NCBI RefSeq assembly: GCF_022437945.1
Contig: NZ_CP092535.1
Span: forward strand, 3,348,001 to 3,412,000
Length of the DNA stretch: 64,000 nucleotides
Source: Nocardioides sp. TF02-7
GTDB taxonomy: Bacteria; Actinomycetota; Actinomycetes; Propionibacteriales; Nocardioidaceae
Direction of reading: 5' to 3'
Shown: one piece after another, positions 17,672-25,456 of the stretch
How positions within the stretch are numbered: the first letter of the stretch is position 1
Layout: every line of letters begins with the position of its first letter
Made by a program: the position numbers and the translations under genes
Notes under the pieces: generated by a model
What the model saw: only the letters and a program-made list of their open reading frames with translations
What the model was told of the DNA's origin: nothing
The model's database searches: none

Positions 17672-18880
17672 GTGAGCTTTGCGCCGCTGGTCGAGCCGGC
17701 CGACGAGCTGACCATCGACGAGGTACGTCGCTACAGCCGCCACCTGATCATCCCCGACGTGGGCATGGCGGGGCAGAAGCGCCTCAAGAACGCCAAGGTG
17801 CTGGTCATCGGCGCCGGCGGCCTCGGCAGCCCGGCGCTGCTCTACCTCGCCGCCGCGGGGGTGGGCACGCTCGGCATCGTCGAGTTCGACGAGGTCGACG
17901 AGTCCAACCTGCAGCGCCAGGTCATCCACGGCAAGTCCGACATCGGGCGACCCAAGGCCGAGTCGGCCCGCGACTCGATCGCCGAGATCAACCCCTACGT
18001 CCAGGTCGTGCTGCACAACGAGCGCCTCGACAACGACAACGTCTTCGACGTGTTCCGCGGCTACGACCTGATCATCGACGGCACCGACAACTTCGCGACG
18101 CGCTACATGGTCAACGACGCGGCGTACTTCCTCGGGATCCCCTACGTGTGGGGCTCGATCTACCGCTTCGACGGCCAGGCCTCGGTCTTCGCCCCGTCCC
18201 TCGCCGAGGACGCGCCGTGCTACCGCTGCCTCTACCCCGAGCCGCCGCCGCCGGGCATGGTCCCCAGCTGCGCCGAGGGCGGCGTGCTCGGCGTCCTGTG
18301 CGCCAGCATCGGCTCCATCCAGGTCAACGAGGCGATCAAGCTGCTGACCGGCATCGGCGACCCGCTGGTCGGCAAGCTGATGATCTACGACGCCCTCGAG
18401 ATGGAGTACCGCAAGCTCAAGGTGCGCAAGGACCCGAACTGCGCACTGTGCGGGGACAACCCGACCGTCACGGGGCTCATCGACTACGACTACTTCTGCG
18501 GCGCGGTCTCCGACGAGGCCGCCGACGCCGCGGCGGAGGCGACGATCTCCGTCGTCCAGCTCGAGCACATGCTCAAGGAGCGCGAGGAGGGCACCCGCGA
18601 CTTCGTGCTGGTCGACGTTCGTGAGCCCAACGAGTTCGAGATCAACAAGATCCCCGGCTCGGTGCTCATCCCCAAGGGCGAGTTCCTCAACGGCAACGCG
18701 CTCGCGCAGCTGCCCGCCGTCGACTCGGGCAAGCAGGTCGTGCTGCACTGCAAGAGCGGGGTGCGCTCGGCCGAGGCGCTGGCGGTCGTCAAGGGCGCCG
18801 GCTACGACGACGCCGTCCACGTGGGCGGCGGCGTGGTGGCCTGGGTCAACCAGATCGACCCCAGCCAGCCGGCGTACTGA
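17672..18880 (+). CDS. moeZ: Adenylyltransferase/sulfurtransferase MoeZ (ThiF + rhodanese)
   Basis: 402 residues. The N-terminal E1-like domain has the ATP site VIGAGGLGSPALLYLAAAG, DGTDNFATRY, and paired cysteines (CYRC, CALCG) for zinc. The C-terminal rhodanese domain carries HCKSGVRSAE with the persulfide Cys. It activates and sulfurates ubiquitin-like sulfur carriers for molybdopterin, thiocarboxylate and related pathways. GTG start at 17672 with a GAGGAG seven bases upstream. MoaE at 47039 may use the same sulfur supply. No frameshift. Confidence 0.93.
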   Translation: MSFAPLVEPADELTIDEVRRYSRHLIIPDVGMAGQKRLKNAKVLVIGAGGLGSPALLYLAAAGVGTLGIVEFDEVDESNLQRQVIHGKSDIGRPKAESARDSIAEINPYVQVVLHNERLDNDNVFDVFRGYDLIIDGTDNFATRYMVNDAAYFLGIPYVWGSIYRFDGQASVFAPSLAEDAPCYRCLYPEPPPPGMVPSCAEGGVLGVLCASIGSIQVNEAIKLLTGIGDPLVGKLMIYDALEMEYRKLKVRKDPNCALCGDNPTVTGLIDYDYFCGAVSDEAADAAAEATISVVQLEHMLKEREEGTRDFVLVDVREPNEFEINKIPGSVLIPKGEFLNGNALAQLPAVDSGKQVVLHCKSGVRSAEALAVVKGAGYDDAVHVGGGVVAWVNQIDPSQPAY

Positions 18881-19001
18881 CGCTCGCGGCGTAACCGCGG
18901 CCTGCTGCTGTCGTTGACAGCGGTGAGGTCGCGCGTGACCCGAGAACCACGCGGGGCCACTCCTGGATCGATGGAGCGTTCCACCGCACCGAGGGGAGCA
19001 C

Positions 19002-19036
19002 CCGAGGGCCCCGTCGCACGGCGACGGGGCCCTCGG
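19002..19036 (+). terminator. Strong hairpin terminator after moeZ
   Basis: A perfect 16-bp GC-rich stem (CCGAGGGCCCCGTCGC and its complement) with a 3-base loop, between moeZ and the ATL gene. There is no T-tract beyond GTTCCT, as is common in actinomycetes. Confidence 0.75.
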
Positions 19037-19080
19037 CGTTCCTCCGCCCGCTGGGCGCGGGCGCGCGGCACGATGGACCG

Positions 19081-19384
19081 GTGCGGCCGGACCAGGAGGA
19101 CTACGTCGAGCAGGTGCTGTCGATCGTGGAGCGGATCCCGCGCGGCCGGGTGACGACCTACGGCGGCATCGCCGACGTGGTCGGCGGCGGCCCCCGCCGG
19201 GTGGGGTCGGTGATGTCACGGCACGGCGGGCCGGTGCCGTGGTGGCGGGTGGTGCGGGCCGACGGCACGCTGCCGCCCAGCCACGGCGAGGGAGGCGCGG
19301 GCGCGCTACCTCGAGGAGGGCACGCCGCTGCGCCGCTCCGGCGCGGTCGACCTGCCGCAGGCGTACTGGCACCCCGGCGGGTGA
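19081..19384 (+). CDS. Alkyltransferase-like protein (ATL) (one frameshift)
   Basis: Corrected length is 100 residues. It resembles the C-terminal domain of O6-alkylguanine transferases: RGRVTTYGGIADVVGG and VGSVMSRHGG. The active-site Cys of the PCHRV motif is replaced; the sequence reads PVPWWRVVRADG. ATL proteins bind O6-alkylguanine without repairing it and hand the lesion to nucleotide excision repair. The frame breaks at 19290-19292 (GGG should be GG); the corrected end is RARYLEEGTPLRRSGAVDL, then YWHPGG. The Rv3204 position in mycobacteria is equivalent. Confidence 0.82.
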
Positions 19385-19420
19385 CCTCGCACCCGCCGGC
19401 CGGGACCTCCCGGTGGCTCC

Positions 19421-19480
19421 GTCAGCGCAGGTCAGCGCAGGTCAGCGCAGGTCAGCGCAGGTCAGCGCAGGTCAGCGCAG
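19421..19480. repeat. Six tandem copies of a 10-bp unit
   Basis: GTCAGCGCAG is repeated six times without change. The last copy covers the tpx stop codon and final residues (minus strand), so the array duplicates the last bases of the gene downstream of its end. Confidence 0.9.
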
Positions 19481-19963
19481 CGCCGCGACCGCGGCGTCGT
19501 AGTCGGGCTCGGTGGCGATCTCGGGGACCAGCTCGGTGTGCAGCACCGTGCCGTCGGCGTCGACGACGACCACCGAGCGGGCCAGCAGCCCCTCGAACTT
19601 CCCGTCGACCATCCGGACGCCGTAGTCCTCGCCGAACGTCGACCGGAACGCCGAGGCGACCGTCACGTCCTCGATGCCCTCCGCGCCGCAGAAGCGGGCC
19701 TGGGCCATCGGGAGGTCGTGCGACACGCAGATCACGCGGGTGCCGTCGAGACCGGCAGCCAGCTTGTTGAACCGGCGGACGCTCTCGGCACAGACGCCGG
19801 TGTCGATGCTCGGGAAGATGTTGAGCACCACGCGGGTGCCCTCCGGGAGGGTGACCGTGCTGAAGTCGGAGCCGACCAGCTCGAACGCGGGGGCCGGGGA
19901 GCCGACCGCGGGGAGGTCGCCGAGCGTGGACACGGGGTTGCCGCCGAGGGCCGTGGTTGCCAT
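19472..19963 (-). CDS. tpx: Thiol peroxidase Tpx (atypical 2-Cys peroxiredoxin)
   Basis: 163 residues. The peroxidatic Cys is in [18 protein letters not shown] and the resolving Cys in ARFCGAEG. The protein reduces hydrogen and alkyl peroxides in the cytosol using thioredoxin. ATG start at 19963. The stop lies within the tandem 10-bp repeat array. It is convergent with the ATL gene and follows the membrane protein gene by about 30 bases. Confidence 0.93.
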   Translation of the reverse strand: MATTALGGNPVSTLGDLPAVGSPAPAFELVGSDFSTVTLPEGTRVVLNIFPSIDTGVCAESVRRFNKLAAGLDGTRVICVSHDLPMAQARFCGAEGIEDVTVASAFRSTFGEDYGVRMVDGKFEGLLARSVVVVDADGTVLHTELVPEIATEPDYDAAVAALR

Positions 19964-19994
19964 GGGCGTCTTTCTAGCAGGTCGTCCGACCCGG

Positions 19995-22458
19995 TCAGCG
20001 CAGGCGTCCGAGGAGCCCGACCGCCCGCCGCAGCTCGAGCAGCCGCCGCTCCCAGGTGATGCCCACGGTGGTGAGCAGCGCCCCGGCGAGGCCGATCCAG
20101 ACCCACTGCGGGACCTCGCCGGCGTAGGGCCCGATCTCACGCAGCACGAGCACGGCACCCACCGCCGACCCGACCACCAGCGGTGCGCTCCAGCGGAGGG
20201 CGGCTCCGGCGACCGTCAGCGCCAGGCACCCGGCGCCCAGCACCAGCGCCCGGACGGTCAGCGGGTCGTCGAGCACCCACGCCAGCGAGGGAGGGTGCCG
20301 AGCAGGAGACCGGGGACCAGCGTGCCGGTCGTGGTCGCCCGCGGGTCCCGGCGGAGGCGCACGAGGCCGACGACGACCAGGCCCACGGCGAGCGGCAGCG
20401 TGTAGGGCTCGGGCGCGGTGATGCCGACGTCGCCCAGCCACACCCAGCTGGCGAGGAGGAACAGGCCGGCGCCCGCCCAGGTCAGGCCGCGACGGCTGGG
20501 GTGGACCAGCGCGTGCGTCACCACCAGGCAGCCCGCGACGGTGAGGTGCAGCGCGAGCGAGGACCCGGTGTCGGCGGCCGCGGCCACGGCGGGCAGCGCG
20601 GCGACCGGCGCGACGATGGCCGCGGGCAGCTCGACCTCGAGCCGCGGGCGGACGACGACCAGCAGCCCGACGACGAGCAGCGCGGGTATGCCGAGGAGCG
20701 CGACGTCGACCTCGCTGGCCGGACCGGCGCTCCACACCACCAGGGCCGCCGCCGGGGCCAGCAGCAGACCGCCGGCGAACGCCAGGTCGCGGGCCCTGCC
20801 GAGCACGTGCGCCGCCGCGGCGACGGGAGAGGGCGCCGGCCGCGGCGACCGCGAGGACGGCCAGGCTGGGCAGGCCGGCCGCCACCGCACCGATCGCGAC
20901 CGCCAGGCCGACCGCCCCGAACGCCGTCTCCGGGCGACCGCCGGACAGCAGCCCGAACGCGAGTGCCGCACCGGCGACCAGCAGCAGCCCCGCGACGACG
21001 ACCACCAGCGGCACGTCGTACGACGCCGCGGTCGCGACCGCCGCGAGCCCGCCGACCACGCCGCCCGCCGCCCACCAGGCGGCACGACCGCCCTGCCCGC
21101 CTCGTGCGGGTCGCGGCCACAGCCGGGCCACCAGCAGCAGCGGGAGCAGCGCCGAGGGCACGGTGAGCAGCGGCTCGGTGACCGGGTCGGGGCCGTCGAC
21201 CAGCACGTCGAGCGGCTGGTCCCACCCCGTCGCCGCGACCCGGGCGACGGCCACCACCGCGGTCACCGCGGCCAGGCCGAGCAGCAGCAGCGACCCGACC
21301 GCGGCCGGAGCGATGGCGACGGTGCGCAGCGGCTGCGGCAGCAGCCAGTGGGCCAGGGTCCACCCGGCGGTCGCGGCGAGGGGCGACCAGGCCGAGCACG
21401 GCCACCGGCTCGTCCACGCACGGCAGGCTCAGCGCGGTCGTCACGAGCACCGCGGCCAGCGACCCGGCGGCGAGGGTCAGGTCCCGGTGCCGCAGCACGG
21501 CGCCGGGCGCGAGCAGGGCGGCGGCGGAGACCAGCAGCGACCACCCGGCGCCCTGCGCACCCCACATCGTCCCGAGGGTCGGGTCGGACAGCGCGACCGA
21601 GAACGCGAGCATCGCGGTGGCCGCCCAGACCCAGGCCGCGGCACCGGCCAGCGCCCACGCCTGCACCACCAGCGGCCGCCGGCAGCTGACGGCGGCCGCG
21701 CCCGCAACCACCACCATCAGGTGGCCGGCCACCAGGTCGTGGGACGTCTCCGCCGCGAAGCCGCCCCAGGCGACGAGGGCGCCGAACCCGGCGACCACCT
21801 GCGGCGCGACCAGGCGAGGGCGGCCGGCGGGCCGGGGGAGCGCCAACCCGGTGCCGGCCACGGCCGTCGTCAGGCCGGCCACCCCGACGACCGCACCGGT
21901 CGACAGGCCGCCGAACCAGCCCGCCGCGTCGGCGCCGAGCAGGTCGAGCCCGAGCAGCCCGAGCGCGACCACGCTCAGCGACTCCGCGGCGATGCGCAGC
22001 TCGAACCGGTGCAGCACCAGCGCAGCCGCCGCCGCGAGCACCGTCAGCGAGACCAGCACGCCGGTACGCCCCCCAACCCCGAGCCACGACCACGACACCG
22101 CCAGGAAGACCACCGCCGCCACCAGCAGGCACAGGGCGCCCAGCCCGAGCAGGATCCGCGGCACCGCCGCCACGCCCAGCCCCGCGGCGTACGGCGCCGG
22201 CGCCGGCGGCGCGGTCGGCGGTGCGGGCGGCAGGGACGCGGCGGGCGGTGCGGTCGGCAGGGGTGCGGCGGGCGCCGGCCCCACGGCCGGGGCGACCGAG
22301 CGCAGCCGTTCCACGAGCACGTCCGCCCGGGTCAACGTCGCGAACAGCTCGACCGCCAACGGGTGCCGGACCGGCAGCGAACAGGTCGGGCAGGTCGCTG
22401 CACCGTGCGGCAGGTCCGAGCGGCAACCAGGACACAAGGACGGATCGGCATAACGCAT
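19995..22458 (-). CDS. Large multi-pass membrane protein with N-terminal zinc ribbon (three frame breaks)
   Basis: About 820 residues after correction. Residues 1-30 form a zinc-ribbon-like unit ([17 protein letters not shown], then [11 protein letters not shown]). A Pro/Ala linker follows, then some 20 or more hydrophobic helices to the end ([18 protein letters not shown]). It resembles actinobacterial membrane proteins of unknown role. The ATG at 22458 has GGGGAG nine bases upstream. Breaks: 21380-21383 (GGGG, should be three), between 20825 and 20833 (one G too many), and about 20286-20293, where either one base is missing or two are extra. Confidence 0.7.
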
Positions 22459-22857
22459 GTCCACCATCTCCCCACGAAAGACCGACCCGTCACACGGCGG
22501 TCCTACTCGGCACCGCTGAGTACCCGTACTCAACCAGCCGTCCTCCACAGCCGCGCCCACACCCTGTGGACGAACCACCCGCCGGCTGTGGACGCCGCCC
22601 GGGACCGTTGTGGACGACACGCCGGAAAGCCCACATCGCCCCAAGAACCTGGCCGCCACCCCTTGCGCCCCGCCGCGGAACGGCATAGAACTTCTCCCAC
22701 GTCCTCCTCCGGGAGGACGGGATCAGCCGGAAGGCGAGGATCCACACGGCAGACGATCCCCTCGCGGGAACGCGCGCCGCACGAGCCGGGTGACGAGGCT
22801 CGTGGGATCCCGGCCGCCGGCCGGATCGACCGGGAGCGTCACCAGTACCGGTCACCA

Positions 22858-22894
22858 GAAGGGCCCTTGTGACTCATACTCACAAGGGCCCTTC
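22858..22894 (+). terminator. Perfect hairpin with T-rich tail, no gene upstream
   Basis: 15-bp perfect arms (GAAGGGCCCTTGTGA and TCACAAGGGCCCTTC) around a 7-base loop, followed by GCTTGTTTTGTTT. The T-tract indicates plus-strand termination, yet the nearest gene to the left is on the minus strand. It may end an unannotated small RNA. Confidence 0.75.
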
Positions 22895-22908
22895 GCTTGT
22901 TTTGTTTG

Positions 22909-23010
22909 GCGCGAGCGTGTCGCAGACGGTGCTCGCCGCGCGGGGCCTCGCAGGCTCGGCCCCACGGGCGTCGCACCGTGCGGCTTCGCCGCGTGCGACA
23001 CGCTGCCGCG
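22909..23010. repeat. Dispersed palindromic element A, copy 2
   Basis: Related to 5074-5178. Here the outer arms are a perfect 11-bp match (AGCGTGTCGCA and TGCGACACGCT). The segment GCACCGTGCGGCTTCGCCGC is identical in both copies. Confidence 0.7.
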
Positions 23011-23142
23011 CTCGCGGTCGAGGTCCGCGGGGGCCGGGGTCGCCTGGCGGCCGGCGGTGGCGGGGACGGAACGCTGCCGCGCTCGCGGTCGAGGTCCGCG
23101 GGGGCCGGGGTCGCCTGGCGGCCTTCGGTGGCGGGGGTCGGG
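23001..23142. repeat. 71-bp tandem duplication
   Basis: The sequence starting CGCTGCCGCGCTCGCGGTCG at 23001 recurs at 23072 with few changes. The first unit overlaps the end of element A copy 2. Confidence 0.75.
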
Positions 23143-23219
23143 TGCGCGAGCGCGCCGCGGAGGGTGCCGGCGGGCGCGGACCCCTCGGACTCGCCGTGCC
23201 GGTGGCGGGCCGCTGGTGG

Positions 23220-23280
23220 TCGCGACCGACAGGGCAGCGACGGGGAGGGGGGCGGCGGTGGTCGGGCGCCGCGCCCGGCC
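23220..23280. repeat. Inverted partial copy of the 120-bp repeat unit
   Basis: The plus strand here (CGCGACCGACAGGGCAGCGA onward) closely matches the reverse complement of the middle of the 120-bp units at 23441-23787, over about 60 bases. Confidence 0.65.
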
Positions 23281-23292
23281 CCAGCGGGCCTG

Positions 23293-23347
23293 GATTGGTC
23301 AGAAACCGCACGAGGATTGCCTGTCATGTCGCGGTTTGTGACCAATC
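23293..23347. repeat. 17-bp inverted repeat
   Basis: GATTGGTCAGAAACCGC and GCGGTTTGTGACCAATC pair at 16 of 17 positions around a 21-base loop. Its composition is less GC-rich than its surroundings. There is no flanking T-tract. Confidence 0.7.
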
Positions 23348-23440
23348 GTCGCTCCCCTGGAGTTCCGGTCGCTTCCCGGGCGCTCTCACCGGTCACAGCA
23401 CCGAGGGAGTCGCTCGAACTCCCGGGTAGCTCCCTCCACG

Positions 23441-23787
23441 GCGCTGTGACCGGCCGCGGCGCCCGCCCCCGGGCTCACGCCTCCCCGTCGCTGCCCTGTC
23501 GGTCGCAACCCTCGCCGACCCGCCGCCCGCGCTGCGCACCCGACCAGGCTGGCCTCCCACGGCGCTGTGATCGGCCGCGGCGTTCGACCCCCGCCCACTC
23601 CTTCCCGTCGCTGCCCTGTCGGTCGCAACCCCCGCCGACCCGTCGCCCGCGCTGCGCACCCGACCAGGCCGGCCTCCCACGGCGCTGTGATCGGCCGCGG
23701 CGCCCGACCCCCGCCCACTCCTTCCCGTCGCTGCCCTGTCGGTCGCAACCCCCGCCGACCCGCCGCCCGCGCTGCGCACCCGACCAG
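23441..23787. repeat. Three tandem 120-bp repeat units
   Basis: GGCGCTGTGACCGGCCGCGG at 23441 recurs as GGCGCTGTGATCGGCCGCGG at 23561 and 23681, exactly 120 bases apart, with high identity through the units. The array ends about 80 bases before plsC. The first GCTGTGACCGG also pairs with CCGGTCACAGC at 23389-23399. Confidence 0.88.
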
Positions 23788-23868
23788 CCGCCCCGCTTCC
23801 CAGCGCCCAGCGACCCACCCCCTGGACGCCATTCGGCGGACCCGTCGGTAACCCCTAGCGTCGTCGCC

Positions 23869-24540
23869 GTGCTCTACCACGTGCTCCACTCCGTGGTGCC
23901 GCCGTTGGCGAAGGCGGTCTGGCGGCCGGTCATCCGCGGGCTGCACCACGTGCCGGCGAGCGGGCCGGTGATTCTGGCGAGCAACCACCTGAGCTTCGCC
24001 GACTCGGTGGTGATCCCGATCGTGGTGCCGCGGAAGGTGGTGTTCCTCGCCAAGTCCGACTACTTCACCGGCACCGGGGTGCGGGGTGCGGTGTCGCGCG
24101 CGTGGTTCGGGGGGCTCGGGATGCTGCCGGTCGACCGTGACGACTCGGCCGCGGCGATGGCGTCGCTCGACACCGCGCTGGGTGTGCTCGGCAGGGGAGA
24201 GGCGTTCGGCATCTACCCCGAGGGCACCCGGTCGCGCGACGGCCGCCTCTACCGGGGCCGCACCGGGGTCGCGCACCTGGCGCTGACGTCCGGGGCGCCG
24301 GTCGTCCCGGTCGGCCTGGTGGGGACCGAGCGGCTCCAGCCGATCGGCTCCCGGATGCCGCGGCTGGCGAAGGTGCGGGTGTCGTTCGGGCCGCCGATCA
24401 CCGTCGCCGACGAGTACGACGGCGTCCCGCCGGGGCGGGCACGGCGCGACCTCACCGACCGGATCATGACGGCGATCCAGGAGCTCAGCGGCCAGGAGCC
24501 GGCCGAGGTCTACAACGACCGGCCCGTCCTCGACGACTGA
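23869..24540 (+). CDS. 1-acyl-glycerol-3-phosphate acyltransferase family protein (PlsC-like)
   Basis: 223 residues from a GTG at 23869. The acyltransferase motifs are SNHLSFADSV (HX4D), YPEGTRSRDGR and VPVGLVGTERL. It probably transfers an acyl chain to a lysophospholipid at the membrane; substrate not determined. The open frame extends far upstream through the repeat array, but that part is repetitive and not protein-like, so I start at the GTG. No frameshift. Confidence 0.88.
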   Translation: MLYHVLHSVVPPLAKAVWRPVIRGLHHVPASGPVILASNHLSFADSVVIPIVVPRKVVFLAKSDYFTGTGVRGAVSRAWFGGLGMLPVDRDDSAAAMASLDTALGVLGRGEAFGIYPEGTRSRDGRLYRGRTGVAHLALTSGAPVVPVGLVGTERLQPIGSRMPRLAKVRVSFGPPITVADEYDGVPPGRARRDLTDRIMTAIQELSGQEPAEVYNDRPVLDD

Positions 24541-24661
24541 CCAGCACGAGGAGCCGCAGCGCCCTCCAGCCTTTCGCGGAAGCCGCCCCGCCACCGTCTT
24601 GTGAAGGCGCCGCCCGCGGCGCACGATGGAGGGAGCAACCCACGCGTGCGAGGTGAGTCCG

Positions 24662-25370
24662 ATGGGCAGCACCGCGAACCTGGCCGACACCGTGCGGCAC
24701 ACGCACGACGAGCTGGCCGAGCGGCTCGACGTCCTGACGGAGGGCTGGGGGTCGCCCGGCGGTTCGGACGCGGTCGGGAGCCCGCCCCGCGGCTACGCAC
24801 CCATCGACGAGCTCGTCACGGCCGCCAGCCGGCACGTCCACGCCGTCACCGAGGTGCTGCTGCCGCCCGTCCGCCGCGGCCGCGGCTCCGACCGGCAGGT
24901 CGCCCGTGCCTACTGCGACGCCGCGCACCGGCTGGAGATCGTGCTCGCGCACGTCAAGGCGCACGAGTACGGCTCGACGTACGAGAAGCGGTTCCCGTGG
25001 TCCACGGTGTGGGCGGAGGTCGCGGAGGCGCTCGGCGATTGCCGCCGGACCGAGGAGGAGGTCGTCGCCCGGCTCACCGACGTGCTCGACGACGAGGCGC
25101 TCGACGGCCTCGCCGCGCGGCTGCGGGAGGTCGAGCCGGCCGAGCCGACCCGGCCGCACCCCCTACCTGCCGCACGCCGGCGTGCTCGGCTCGCTCGCGC
25201 GCCGCGTCGTACGCCGCACCGACCGCGCGTGGGACCACGCCGAGGGCCGCCCGCTCCCGGCGACGCCCCGCGTGTCGCGCAAGCGGCCCGGGCTGCTCGG
25301 CCAGTACCTCCTCTGCGACCCGCGCCTCGAGCCCGCCGACCGGTCGGCCGAGGAGCGCCGCCCCGGCTGA
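24662..25370 (+). CDS. Hemerythrin-like (HHE) domain protein (one frameshift)
   Basis: Corrected length is 235 residues. The N-terminal 150 residues are helical with spaced His/Glu (TVRHTHDELAERL, SRHVHAVTEVLLPP, HVKAHEYGSTYEKRF), suggestive of a di-iron or cation-binding HHE bundle. The C-terminus is basic. The frame breaks at 25159-25163 (five C, should be four), giving RPHPYLPHAGVLGSLARRVV. Start is the ATG at 24662 with a GAGG eight bases upstream. Family assignment is tentative because the exact ligand spacing is not canonical. Confidence 0.55.
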
Positions 25371-25456
25371 CCCGCCCGGGCCGACCCGCCCGGCGACCCG
25401 CCCCGGGGGCGACCCTGCGCCACCCGTCGCCGTTGCGTCGGGGGGCGGATGGTTGA

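Larger units (their letters stand above)
22459..23868. other. 1.4-kb intergenic region rich in repeats, no supported gene
   Basis: No reading frame here has a plausible start and protein-like composition. It holds a cluster of TGTGGAC motifs (22550-22615), a plus-strand terminator, element A copy 2, a 71-bp tandem duplication, a 17-bp inverted repeat and a 120-bp array, which are listed separately. Confidence 0.7.

Noticed and set aside
23441..23800. CRISPR array
   Set aside because: Units are 120 bp and similar throughout, with no short repeat/unique spacer structure and no cas genes.
22897..23868. Coding extension of plsC through the 120-bp repeats
   Set aside because: Arg/Pro-rich repeated translation, no ribosome-binding site, and plsC has a good start at 23869.
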